Positions 35,264 through 47,525 of a DNA stretch of 64,000 nt are shown piece after piece; position 1 is the first letter of the stretch; the number at the start of each line of letters is the position of its first letter. A program made the position numbers and the translations under genes. The notes beneath the pieces were generated by a model that saw only the letters and a program-made list of their open reading frames with translations, was not told where the DNA came from and made no database searches. The stretch is from Pseudoscleropodium purum. Lineage: Eukaryota > Streptophyta > Bryopsida > Hypnales > Brachytheciaceae. Where the stretch lies: NCBI GenBank assembly GCA_963969395.1, contig OZ017795.1, positions 4,030,001-4,094,000 on the forward strand. Direction: 5' to 3'.

Positions 35264-36364
35264 CAACTACACTTCATTGTAGATTTTCTTGACTATGTCT
35301 ATTTTATCATCCATCTGGAATTATCTGTCTACATTTATACTCATTGTACTATGAAAAATTTGCATTCTCCAATTTGTCAAGGCTAATTTATTAGCAAAAT
35401 TTCCTACTATATAATGTTTTTACATAGCGTAATTAGAATATAAAGCATTTCATGAAATGCTATATAGTAGCCCAATATATTATAAAAAATGTTCTACTTT
35501 GAACTAAATGAACCTTTTCTTTAAATTCATGTGGTTTTCTAAATATAAAATGATCTCTTTAGAAAAGAGGACAAATTGAATTTCATACATCGTTGGAAAA
35601 ATGACCTTCTAAAATTAAGAACAATTTATGTTCAATTCTAAAGTATATGGGACAATGGAATGACATATTTTTAGAATTAAATAATGTAGAATGCACTATA
35701 CTAATTGTTTAGGATTTAATTAATACAATTAAAGCTACATTGAAAGTGTAATAGAAAATATAGTCATTTTGCTATTTTATTCCCTCCATGCAATTCTTTT
35801 TTTTAAAAACTCCCAAGAAGCTACCTTTCCTCTGTATATTTTACATATGATCTATATTTTACCCTAGCCGACAATAACTTCCACTAAATTACTTGCTATC
35901 AAAACAAAAGGCTTTGCCAATATAGCAAGTTGTTATTTTATTGGACATTTTAGAAAAAATTGACTATGTTTTTTTATGATGTCCTTTAGAACATCATTGT
36001 CACATATGACATCAACTTGTTTTGGCACTAACATTTACATGTTTCCTTCGACATCAAACCAAATTCTAACTCCAAGGTGGCAATCATTTTCTTGCTCATG
36101 TTTTGAAAAATAACCTTGTCGGATGCTAACATAATAAAGGTGGATTTCTTCTAGTGAATATACAAACGATGTAAATTTGAGAAGGTGGGTAATTTTAGAG
36201 CCCTATGTCATTTTAGTTTCAAAATTCATAACTAATTCTGGCTACAAAGCTTCAAAAAATATATAACCACTTGAACTAAATGCAAATTGTACTTGTCTTT
36301 TAAAGGAAAACTCACTAAAAAATATTTCAAAAAGTTTCACCTCTCCAAAATTTAGTTTTAGTTC
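35264..36364. other. AT-rich intergenic DNA, no gene seen
   Basis: No supported feature. Confidence 0.5.
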
Positions 36365-37289
36365 TTAATCCCTAAAAGACTAAGTTGCGTTTTTTGGCAA
36401 CATAGAAATTTTGGGCAAGTACATGTGACTAGAGGATTTTGATGCTTTTGACCCAAATAATAACAGAAGGTGTGGATATAGAGTATCTTTCATGTGCACT
36501 AAATTTCAAGACATTTGGAAATATGAGTCAAAAGTTATGGCCTAATATATAGTTTATTTCTCAACTCGGGTGGTCTGGGCATATCTAAAAAGATCATTTT
36601 TTCAAAATTCCAAATTTGAAATTTGTTTTCTAGATTTCTATATATACAAAAATCTTTGAATCATTCAATTTTGATCAATGAGTCAAAAGTTATGAGGTTT
36701 TGTGGGTAGCAATAGATTCTCTACTCTAAAATAAACTTGAAGTCTTTTATTGAACTCAATTTTCAATATTTTTGGAAAAGAATAAAAAAAATTATGTGAA
36801 GATTGTTTATTGCAATATTAAAACCATTGGGATTGGCATTTTTCAATTCCATAAATGAATTGTTAACAATTTTGTATTTTGAATTATTCTCTACATCTTT
36901 CTACTTACTATTTATTTCTTATATGTTCTACAATCTCAAACAATCCAAAAATTTTCAGGGATGTAGTCAACATGCCTTAAAAAATGAATTCAAAGAAGTA
37001 CAACCATTTTGAACATTGTTCAATATAAATGTAACTTTTTGAAGTGCAATTGCCCAATTTTTCACAGGGACCAAAAAATGATTTTTGTCACTTCAAATGC
37101 TAATATCTTGCAATCTACAAAGTGGAAATTCTTGAAATTTTTTGTACGTCTTTCCAAACTAGTGTACTACAAGATCCTATGGTTTTATCTGTTCAAAATT
37201 TTTTTCTTTCTAAAGTTTGAAATTTGTACAAGAAATGGCACACTTGAGTGTTTTTGACAAAAATATAATCAAAGAACTTTAGGGGTTAA
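36365..37289. mobile_element. TTAA-family element, copy C
   Basis: The left end is TTAATCCCTAAAAGACTAAG and the right end CTTTAGGGGTTAA, 925 bp. It is colinear with copy A throughout, including the words TTTTGGCAACATAG, GAGTCAAAAGTTATGG and ATTGGGATTGGCATTTTTC, but lacks the extra 325 bp of A. Small frames inside are AT-rich and not conserved as protein. Confidence 0.8.
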
Positions 37290-37928
37290 TATTCATTACA
37301 TATGGCATGCTTTATCCACTAGGGAATACAAAGCTAGCATATTAAGGCATATGAAAGCCTACCTTTTTCTATCATGTTGATAATGAATCTATGGCAATGA
37401 CCTTTTACTACAATTATATATTTATCCTTGAAAAGACGTGATCTACCAAAATTTATCAAAATCTTAAATGAAGAGGTGCATTTTGTAGTATGATGAGAGA
37501 GTTTCAAAGCTTACTAACAATAAATGAGCTTGTTTATTCATGTTCCAATTGTTTCCTTATTAGATTTCCATCAAAATCTACATGCATTGGTAGAGAAGAA
37601 TGTAGTAAGAATAAATGTATTGGTAAAGTTGGCTCATATATTAGAAGATAAAGATTTTTCTGACTTGACTTCTCAGATGCAAGTGTGACTAATTAATAAA
37701 GGAAAAAATGCATGTCTCAAGAATATAATTATTGTTGACTAAGTCTCATAATTGACTTTGACTTGCAATAGAAGGTCACTAATATTTTGTGATACGATCA
37801 ATGTATTTTGAAAATGTTTTTTTACTCTAAATTAAGCTTATATTATACAATTGGATGGGTATGTTTGAGATTTTTCCAATTGTGTACCATCTCCCTAATT
37901 TGAATTGAAACTCCACTAGTATCACTTT

Positions 37929-38219
37929 ATTAAATTCTAAGTTCTAAGGCATCTAGGAAAGTCAAAAAACACTTAAAATTGTCATTTCTATTGCAAGAAA
38001 ATAATGTTTTAATTGCATATCTAATTGTAAGATTTTGTACCAGTGTAGTATAAAAATGTGTAAAATATCAATCAAAAACTTTAATTGCATTGATTGCAAG
38101 ATATCTACATATTGGAGAAAATGTTTTTTGAGTTTTGCCAATAGGATTATTAGACCTTGAATCTTTTTAATAATCTAAAGTTTTGCTAGAAAAAAAAGCC
38201 TTGGTCCTTTAGGAGTTAA
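37929..38219. mobile_element. Short TTAA-family remnant, copy F
   Basis: The right end CTTTAGGAGTTAA and the adjacent interior (GATTGCAAGATATC about 38094) resemble the terminal portion of copy B. The left end TTAAATTCTAAG is tentative. It is probably internally deleted. Confidence 0.4.
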
Positions 38220-38950
38220 ATTCATATTTGAATTTGAGTCTTAGTCAATGTTTAGTTGATTTTGGTAAAATGTGTGCTACCTCAATTTTAATTGTTTGCA
38301 CTTATAATTAGAAAGTACTATAGTGCTTCCAATTAGATACTTTCAACAACTTTGATACTTTCAACATAAGTCCCTTTTATTGATATCAACATCTATTGAA
38401 CCTTCATCTCAGTTCACTTTGAAATTACCTTTTTCCATGTGCATCTAGTTACTATAGCCTCTCACATCTGAGTACATTGCCAAGTCATTTTGAGGTCTTA
38501 GATAATATTGTATTTGTAAAAAAATACACAAAAATCCTCTTCATAGGGCAAAAGATTCTATCCAGTAGAAAGAATTTGATGCCTTCATTAGACATTGTGT
38601 TCCTAGAAAGTTTTAGCATGGTTGTTGAGTTGATGACTCTCTTGAGGGGGCAAAAAATTCTATCCACTAGAAAGAATTAGACATATTTACAAGACATAAG
38701 GTTCCTATGAAGTATGAGGTTGAGGTGCATGGTTGTTGAGTTGATGATGCATCCACAAACAATAAAAATTGAACTTCAAAGATTGATTGCAAGATAAATT
38801 TGCCATCAAATCTAGCAAGTAATGTATTCTTTAAAATGTGCACGTTTATGGTACAAGCCTCTGCCTTCTAATACAAAATATCAATTTAATACAAGAGGCT
38901 TCTAAAATTTTGTTACTTAGGAATTGAGAAAGACGAGAAGATCAAGAAGA
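38220..38950. other. AT-rich intergenic DNA
   Basis: The phrase AGATTCTATCCA-GTAGAAAG (about 38547-38567) is repeated at about 38656, forming a short duplicated segment. No gene was seen. Confidence 0.45.
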
Positions 38951-39220
38951 TATGTATTAGATATTAACTAGTGAGCTACGGTAGTGGCAATTAGGTTATC
39001 AAATATAATCAGTTGTATATTTTTCAATCACAACCTTAGATCTTCATGATCCAAGGATGTATGAAGCAAGTTGAAAGAAAAGAAGGTTATGTGTTAGATA
39101 ATTGATGAGCTGTGCTAGCAATAAATAGGTTATTGTAAATTATGGATTGTACATTTTTCAATCACAACCTTTGATCTTCATGATTCAAGGTTGTAGGAAG
39201 CAAGTTGAAAGAAAACAAGG
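38951..39220. repeat. Tandem duplication, unit about 135 bp
   Basis: Units 38951-39087 and 39088-39220 both run from TATGT(A/G)TTAGATA to AAGCAAGTTGAAAGAAAA and share TTTTTCAATCACAACCTT. Their left halves are more diverged. Confidence 0.8.
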
Positions 39221-39223
39221 TAA

Positions 39224-39390
39224 TGAGTTGCAACTTGTAATGGCAATGGTAACATGTCTCCAATGGGATGACACTACATTAGTGTTGAAAATTCAACAAG
39301 CGGTTATGAGTTGCAATTTGTAATAGTAATGTTAATGGGTTGCCAATGGGATAGCGCCACATTAGCGTTAAAAAGTCAACAACCGGTTAT
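39224..39390. repeat. Tandem duplication, unit about 83 bp
   Basis: Units 39224-39306 and 39307-39390 share TGAGTTGCAA, CCAATGGGAT and GCGGTTATGA/CCGGTTATGA words. It adjoins the previous duplication and immediately precedes a GC-richer island. Confidence 0.8.
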
Positions 39391-42300
39391 GAAATCATTT
39401 TGTACCAAAACTCTCCACAAACTTCACCCTTTTCAATCACTCTTTGCAGAGTCATCAGTGTCCAGGTAGCCCAAAGTCGCAAACTGCACACTCTGCTGTT
39501 TCAGAAAAATGCCTGATGCAAAACATGTCAAAGGCCTAGCAACTCCCACAAACTGAATACTCTAGCTCATTAGGTTGCCATTCTAAGTAGGTTTCTCAAG
39601 TGTGAAAAATCTAGAAAATAGTGTGCGGCAACCTGATGAGAGTATTTGGTGAATTGGTGTAAGCTCAGTTCCCACGTCCCAAGCCCGTCAGTAATCTCTG
39701 CCGTTGAAAGCGAATTTGATTCAATTCTTCAAGAGATTGATGGACGCAAGGAACAATAGGGCGCCACATATATACAATTATTTAATTGCTGCAGTTATTG
39801 TAAATGATTGTCCCAGGGAGGATTGGGAGTATTTTATAATATGGCTGACTTTGGCAGATGCTGGGAATTTCGGAAAGCCTATCTTTTGATTCTCCCAGTA
39901 ATAAATGGTCGAGCGCGCTGCTTCTATTCTCCTGATTGGGACACGGGTGGGAGAGGAAGCAACGTAAACGGGCCGCTCATGTTCAGCGTTCGGGAAGTTT
40001 TTTGAGTTGCCCCGGTAATTTTCCTCCTCTTTATAAAGGGACCACTTTTTTTCCTAGAGGCACGGGTTGCATCCTCTCCTTATCAAAATCTTCCGGTTTA
40101 TTTCCTCTAGTATCAAATTCTCACCAGCCAATTTCCTTCAACTTCAAATTTATAAAGGTTGCAATACATCCTCCATATAAGTTGAAAATAATCTATTTTT
40201 CATGGCAATTAGGTTCAAAACTATTGCAATTGTCATTTAAGTATGTATTGTTCTCATATGTCTCAAATTTATCAACTCTTCATTGATCAAAGTATTTGCA
40301 ACTTGATGTCAATGAGCAAGATTTTTTGGTTGATGCATTAACTTGATTCAACATAGCTTGAATATTGATATGCAGGTTTTGTACGGATTACTTGTAAAAC
40401 TTGCATATCAATGATGTTATTTGTCATGGTGCCAAAATCCAACTTTGATATCAACCCTCAAACATCATCACTAATTGTAGTGTGGTAAGCAAGCAACTAG
40501 TAATGGTGTCAAACAACCCTAAATACAACTAGATAACTATGACAATTCTAAGTGATAGGCACAAATAAATATCAATTTGTAATATCAATTTGTAATACCA
40601 CAAAGAATTAATGAAAATCTTCATTTTCAAGAAATATAACTCCTACAAAAAACTTGATAATTTCTTCATGATTATTCCAAAAACTATATAATATTCTTGC
40701 TCTACTACCAAGCCACCTCTACAATAAGACTTTTTAAGAAAAAATAGTCTCCACCTTGTCCAAGAAGATACCCACCTCTAGTAACCCGGCTATTAGCCTT
40801 AAATTCTAAATTGCAAGCAGCTAAGATCCAACAATTTCATGGAAGTGGCGGCTAAATAGCCCCCATTTATTTTTGTACACCGGTAGGTTGCCAGTCCTAC
40901 CAATGTTTTGTCTGGTTTTCCATCCTCCATTTTCACACTCCAACCGGTTATTTTCCCAAAGGCACCGGCTAACAATGAACTAACTGCCGGTTCTTCCCGC
41001 ACATTGCTCATGTTCCATGCTCCGAATCTGGTGCACCACCGCAGTCTCTGTCGAGAAAACCAAAGTAAATAAGTTACATTACGAACATGAGTAACATTTG
41101 ATCGATCTCTGGAGTTGGGCTGCCTTGCGATCCATGAGGATGGAGTTGACCCTCGAATTCTGTAACCGTTCCATTGTCCCCTGAACGCACCCTCGTCGTG
41201 CACGCTGTGGCGCTGACTGCAAACTCCAGCCTCGCGCTCCAGCCACTGCAGGTCAGTTTTACGCTACTGTACGTCACCTTCCAGTATTGTGGAAGTCGCT
41301 TCTTCACTCATTCAAAATTTCGAAATTAGAGTAACATTTTCGCTGCTTCATATCCAGAAATGATTCTCTGGCAAATTGACCGTTGATGAAACAAGCAATA
41401 ATTCCTTCTTCGACAATGACGGCGTCGTAAAAATAAAAGGCAACAAGGAGCACCCTTCTAGGCCAAAATGCTGATTTGAGAGTCGCATTGATCAAACCAT
41501 CACTGCTTGGAATCTGACAAGGGGAAAGATCAGGCCTTGCAGGGCTAATGAGGCCGGAACTAGCATCTTGTTGGTGCAACGCCCTCATGATCCATGCGGT
41601 TCGATAAATTTGAAATACTGATCCTCGAATAGTCTAATGCAGGTGCAGATCCACAAAGATACATCCCAATCCGTCTACTGCCTGCATCAAGAGAAGGGAG
41701 CTGACCCCCAACTTCAGGCTAATCCTTGTCTTGCTCTCCAGATCTACGGGCCTCACCGCCAACGCCTGGCTCCCGTCCTACCGCCCACCAATCGCGAGCT
41801 TCGTGCCCTGGCAATCAGTGCTTGCAGCAACTGCGCCAGATGTCAACCCGCTACCCTCCAGAAGTCCAGACCCTCCTCCAGCGTGAGTCATTTAAGAAAG
41901 CGATCGATGTCAATGTGTGCCCAAAAAAAACAAAGTGACCACTACCATGCCCATGAATCATGCCTAGTCGACTTATCTGCGCCGTGTGGGGCACGAGGAT
42001 GCAGTTGACCCCTAAAAGGCTTTCCCGAAGTGTCGCCCTGCATCTTCGGAAGAAGTTTCTCACAGGCTGGCGGAAACTCCCCGTCGACCTAAATTGGATG
42101 CCATTGACCCGAGAGTGCGGTGATATCACGTATATAATCGCCAAAAAGGCACCCGAAAGGCTTCGGGAAAGTTTCCAATTAGTTCCCCGAAGACCTGGTT
42201 AGTCCAGCGCACGCGACCAGCAACGCACCGCCACTCCGCCAGAACCACAGCGTGCTACAGTCCGGCCATTCCTCCGCTACCGCCGTGTGGTTGGCTCGCT

Positions 42301-42463
42301 TCTTCGACTGGAACTGGGGATGTACGGTTTTTTTGTTTGTTTTTGGAAACAAGCGAGGGCAGGCCTCGCTGCGTTCAACTGGGGATGTGCTTTGATGGTG
42401 GAACCTATTGTGTTGTATTCTCGATCCATGGGACGGGTACTGTGCGTGAAAGCGAAGGGATTC
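39391..42463. other. GC-richer island, no gene recognised
   Basis: Coding-like frames include a minus-strand frame at 41304-41588 (with VIVEEGIIACFINGQF), one at 40799-41203 and plus-strand frames at 39704-40005. None matches a family I recognise, and they cannot be joined into a gene. The island carries the dispersed GGGTCAACTCCATCCTC block, the CATGTTCCATG hairpin word and the CTGCCGGTTCTTCCCG word at about 40988. It probably holds decayed genes or transposon fragments. A stretch of AT-rich DNA (40100-40750) interrupts it. Confidence 0.4.
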
Positions 42464-42672
42464 CAACCCCCTTAGGCTCTTCTTGCCAGCGCTGAGAGGC
42501 TTCGCCACTCAGCTCTGGCTCGGTTCTCTCTTACTAACATTGCTTAGGACCGACTTCTGATTCTTTTGCTTTGCTGCCCAGGCCGCTTGCAGCTGGGTCC
42601 TTGTATTTTATCTCTTGCAGTAAAGGGCTCCCCTTTATTTGTGTAAAAAAAAAAGAAAAAGCGAAGGGATTC
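42449..42672 (+). mobile_element. Non-LTR retroelement insertion (SINE or truncated LINE)
   Basis: A 194-bp insert (42464-42657) ends in an A-rich tail, GTGTAAAAAAAAAAGAAAA, and is flanked by an exact 15-bp direct repeat, AAAGCGAAGGGATTC, at 42449-42463 and 42658-42672. A poly(A) tail plus a long target-site duplication is diagnostic of target-primed reverse transcription. Before the tail is a small hairpin, AAAGGGCTCCCCTTT. No clear tRNA-type A/B boxes are visible, so a 5'-truncated LINE tail is as likely as a SINE. The intact duplication points to a fairly young insertion. Confidence 0.85.
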
Positions 42673-45600
42673 TTTATTTACCGTCCAAATAACGATGCGC
42701 TGTGGTTCCACGAGAGTGTGCCTGGGAAATCATGTGAATATTCCATCGAGTCACTTGACACGGCATATTCCAGAGATTACAAAGTGGTCTAAGAAAGTGG
42801 TTTTATCAAGCTCAGAGAGTCAGAGGAGCTCGAGGATCTGGCTGGATTCCGAGACATCGTCAGTTTCAAATGAAGAAAAGCAAAAGGAAGACAAATAAAC
42901 TCGAGTAAAGTGGATGCAACAGCTGGAGGTTGGGGAATGCACATGGGATCTTCATTCAGGTTTTCAAAGTCTGGATTCAAGCGATTTACGGGTGGCATGT
43001 AACTACTTTGATATGGCATTATTTTCAGGAACTCTCTGTAGATTTACCTCGACCGGGGAGAACCGGCAGTTGGTGTAAAAGAGAACCAGTTCAATCACCC
43101 AAGAAATCGGATCAAATTCGGGGAGAACAGGCAGTTAATGGAATGTGAACTGGTTCAATCACCGAAATAACTGAAAAACTACAGGATAGTTTCCATTCTA
43201 ATCCATTCTAAAATTCTAAAAGAACCACAATTCCAGTAAAAATAGAGGCTCGTGGAAAACGAAGTGGAAAACCGGCTGACAGAGGGAAAGGAAGGATAAC
43301 AACCAGCATCCTTCTTAATTGTCCGCGAATTTACTGTGTAACTGTGCTCAAACGCTGGTCTTCAAATCCGGTGAGAATTTCATTGTCCTGCATTTTACCA
43401 CATTCAATGAAATTCTCTCATGTTCACCCGAATGCTGGATAAAAATGTCGGAGCTGGCAGGCAGTATTGCAGTACAGCCATGGCCTGGCATTGCATAAAA
43501 TTTCCAGTCCATGATCGCGATTCAAACACATTTCAACCGCACAACGGTGCAATGAACAGTGCAATGCTACTGAACACTAGCTTGGCAGATTGGCAAACAG
43601 TAAATTACTGCAGGATTCTGCAAAAGAGTTGCGGATTTATGTCACTGTCTTCCCTGGCACTCCCTGCAGGAATCGCCGAATCGGGGCAGATGATGTCAAC
43701 CCACAACAATCCAGAAACCGCCTTCCCAGCGTGTAATTAAGAAAGCGCAAGGGGTGGACCATGCGGCCATGCGATCCTACTTGATTAATAACTTACTGGC
43801 ATTTCCCGGTCTTTGATTTCCTTGCGGCGACCTCACTTCATCCGAGCCTGCTTGTGATCCATGAGGTCACAGGACTTGTCCTCCCAGGGCTTGGCTCCAA
43901 AGCTTTGGAGTACCACTTTATGCTTTGAGCGGATCGGTCACATATTGACTCTTTGTACTTTGACATTGCCATTTTAATTGTCTCAGAAGCCTTCAAGTAA
44001 AAGTGAAAAAAGAAGGGAAACAAAAGAGGTCAATCTGAACAATTTACGGCTGGTCTGGCCTGATTCGAGGTAAGTATGGCCCGAGTTAGCTAAATTTCCA
44101 CGTGGCCATGCATTGAATGGCGGCTGTAACTTCACTTGCATATCATCGCTAGGGTAATTCGGTGGAGCCAGCGCATGCACGCCACAAACAAACACCCAAG
44201 CGCGCTCCTCCTGCGCTGCACCAGTCTGGCGTCTGGCTGATGCAGCTCCTCCTCGATCGATGCTCTCGAAGGAAATGAGTACGACCTCGCCGTTTGCGAC
44301 GTCACGTAGAGTACTACACTAGCTTCTGTGGAAAATTGTACTGCAGAATTTAATCGATCTGATTGCGATCATTGTAGACTTCAATGCAGATTGCAGTGAT
44401 TCGATAGCAGTAGTACTAATTCCATGCGTAAAAGTTGGCAATGCGAGGGAATCATCCAACAGCAAAGGTATTTCAATTACATCGGCAATTTGTCAGAGGA
44501 AAAAACACTTAATTATGCCTCTCATTTTGGCGATCAGAGACTTGTAACTTCACTTGAAATTGCCCTAGCCTCACCCGGTGAAGCTAAGATTCGGGTCATT
44601 CCACATTTCCACTGTGGAGACCAGGATTGTGCTGCTCCTCTACTTGCTAGCTGGCACTGGTGCAAATTGGTGATCAGGATGATTCACAGCGAGCCTTACG
44701 TGCAAATCAAAGTCCAAGATTAAAGATATAGTATTTACTAATTTCCTGTCAACTTCCAAGGCACATCCACAAATCCAAGCTCCACGTACATTTGCAATTT
44801 TCAAGCTCTACATTTTCACGCTGTGCTGGGTCAAAGTTTGATTAGCGAACAATATAATTCTATGAGGAGCTTGAATAAGAGATACCCTTTCTGAAAGCTC
44901 CTCATCACTGGATTACTCAACGTCGATCGAGAGGTATCAATTGGGCCCGAGTTTATGTGAAGGTATTCACCGTAACGGATGTTAAGTTCTACGATGCAAT
45001 ACCTAGACCTCAATGATGTAGGATACTCCAACTTTGTCAGGTGGCCTTACACAATCAGGTCTGCAGAATTCGCAAAGAGTGAGCTAGCTCCTCACTCTCC
45101 AGAATTGAGTCCGGAATAACTTAATGGTGTACATTCCAGTTCTTGAAATGTGCATCACTCGAGTAATTCTTCTGCCTGTGATGGGCTCCCTCCCATTTGG
45201 ACTGTCATAGGCACAGTTACCTATATACAAGTGAAAAGTTGGAAACACATTTGGAGGGCCAATATACTGGTTGGACTCAGAATGTGCTCATTACACACTA
45301 TGCTTACAGACTGCATTTGGCGATGGCTGAGGATGATACACGTGCAATTCATAATTCAAATTTCAAAATGTCTCAGCAATCAGCTGGCATGGAGGATTCA
45401 GTTGGAGCTTTGTGCAAGACACGCCTGCAACTTCATCCAGATCTTTTTCAGTGGCCACAGAATTTTATGAACAAAGAGTTCTGGACGTCCTGGAGTTGTA
45501 AGCTTTACGTACTGATGTACTGGAACTTACTGTATTGTACAGTTCTGTAGCAAGTGCAGTGAATAGTTTATCTCATCTTGTCCAGTGGTCTAGCTGCTGT

Positions 45601-45760
45601 GAGTCACTGATTCAAGGGTCGTTTACACTTTGAAAGTGGAAGCAGAAGCGGTGTCATTTATTTCACCTCCGTTCACCCTTGCTCATACTCACTGGCTCAC
45701 CTATTTTTGTTTACACTAGACAACCTTTCTCACCCACACTCCAATGACTTTGAAGGTAAG
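42673..45760. other. GC-richer island, no gene recognised
   Basis: Frames of 60-117 codons are scattered on both strands, the largest at 45197-45550 and 44424-44723 (plus). They lack recognised motifs and consistent splice signals. Repeat words from the 41-kb region recur, such as CTTGTGATCCATGAGG at 43851. Confidence 0.4.
43054..43163. repeat. Two-unit direct repeat with CGGGGAGAAC word
   Basis: 43054-43100 and 43119-43163 share CGGGGAGAAC(C/A)GGCAGTT and GTTCAATCACC. The GC-rich part is the reverse complement of the word in the 9-kb tandem repeat. Confidence 0.75.
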
Positions 45761-46064
45761 TGATGATGTAATGTATGGACATCTAATTTTTATCATTAGA
45801 TATGAACTTTTTGTGACTTGACCTCTTGAAGTGACATAGACAATCCCATTTTCATTCAATGATCAATGACCATTATGTATAGCCAACCCATATTTATACC
45901 ACTTGCTAATATGGTCCAACCAACCAAAGTATCAACAAGATGAGTAGCTGACTTGATGGCGGTGTTAGGGACTGTAAGACAAGATCAGCTCTATGATTGT
46001 TATAAAATGCAATGCTCTAACCCTAAAATGTCTAAGAAGCTCATTTCAGTTCAATTTCAATTTT
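45761..46064. other. Intergenic DNA, no gene seen
   Basis: Nothing recognised before the tandem array. Confidence 0.45.
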
Positions 46065-46357
46065 GTATAGCATTGTCTTGTGTGATTGTCTTGTGTGTTG
46101 ATACCAATGTATTTGACAACAATATTTTATCTTGTATAGCATTCTCTAGAGTGTTGATACCAATGTATTTGACAACAATATTTTATCTTGTATAGCATTC
46201 TCTAGAGTGTTGATACCAATGTATTTGACAACAATATTTTATCTTGTATAGCATCCTCTAGAGTGTTGATACCAATGTATTTGACAACAATATTTTATCT
46301 TGTATAGCATCCTCTAGAGTGTTGATACCAATGTATTTGACAACAATATTTTATCTT
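46065..46357. repeat. 56-bp tandem repeat array
   Basis: Four near-perfect units start at 46134, 46190, 46246 and 46302 (GTATAGCATTCTCTAGAGTG...), preceded by a diverged unit from 46065. Neighbouring units differ by only one or two bases, so recent slippage or unequal exchange is likely. 56 is not a multiple of three, so it is not a peptide repeat. Confidence 0.93.
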
Positions 46358-47525
46358 TACTTCACTTCATACTATAGCATACCACGCAGACAAGAGCAAA
46401 ATGTACATATCTTGAATTCTAGCCCATAATGATAATTTTACAAGACTTTATGTGCAAGTACTAGCAGTCCCCAAGGGTTAATTCATGAGACCCATTTCTA
46501 CACGGGAGAGAAGCCAGTCCAGGAACCGATTCCTAGCCTCACGTGTGACATTGGAGGTAGTTCTGGGTAGCCATATTATCACCTCAACACAATGATGCAC
46601 ATCTGAAACAAAATGCAAGTACACTTGGGTCATATCTTGCAAATTCAATACCAGAGTTAATCATTCCATATTCAGAAAAATCAGTAACGAGAACCTAGTC
46701 TTTTAAAAAATTGCCCTTATCGCTCATTGCTTGCATCTTTAGCGGTACTGGGACCCTGGGAGGCAGGAGGATGTTAACGCCATAACAAAGAAATACAAGC
46801 AATCAAAGAAATACAAAAGATATAGGAAGAATACCCACGAATATTACATCAGGCAGGGAGACGGCAATCTATTGTACTGTACAGTACAATAGTCCAAGAA
46901 TGTCACGAGTAACGGAAATGCTACACCATCTAGGAGGTCGTCGGTTACTATCATACTAGTGTTTCAAAGCTTTTTATCCTATTGGTGCTTACAGCAATTT
47001 GCAAGGCAGCAGGAAAAGGAGCGGCGGTACCTTCTCTGTATCCTTTCTACCAATCCCGGTTGGCTCCGAGCTGACGACAAAGGGCTAAAGTGTCTTGGAG
47101 GCTAACAGATTCCCATAGGACTGTGTCAGTGTTGCACGTCCCATTAAAATTCCTTGAAAACTTCGTAACTGCGGTTAAACATCGAGACCATTGTTCGGAC
47201 GCAATACTGGAAAGTGAATACTTGGGCAAATGGTAATGGGTGCAATGGGAAGGGGCAGGTTCAGACCCCGAAGAGAGTTCCTGTGGCAGGAATAATCTCC
47301 ACAATCAATACGCAGAACAGACGCTTTAATCAGGTCTGTATTGGAACACTACCCACAGTTAAACCAGCTTTATCTTTGACCTATCAAAGTTTGAAAGGAG
47401 TGAGACTGCCTGGCTTCCCTTGTCTCTAGTCCTGAACCTAACCTGGCTTTAGACAAGGTTTACGGATGAAGATCCGAAACTTACCTATTGTGAGAATTAC
47501 CGTATAAAACAATATTTACGAAGTC
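46358..47525. other. 3' flank of the TRAPPC12-like gene
   Basis: This probably includes the 3' UTR of the minus-strand gene. Short frames at 47047-47429 are unremarkable. Confidence 0.45.

Noticed and set aside
46065..46357. Possible CRISPR-like array
   Set aside because: Contiguous 56-bp tandem units without unique spacers, in a plant nuclear context. It is a minisatellite.
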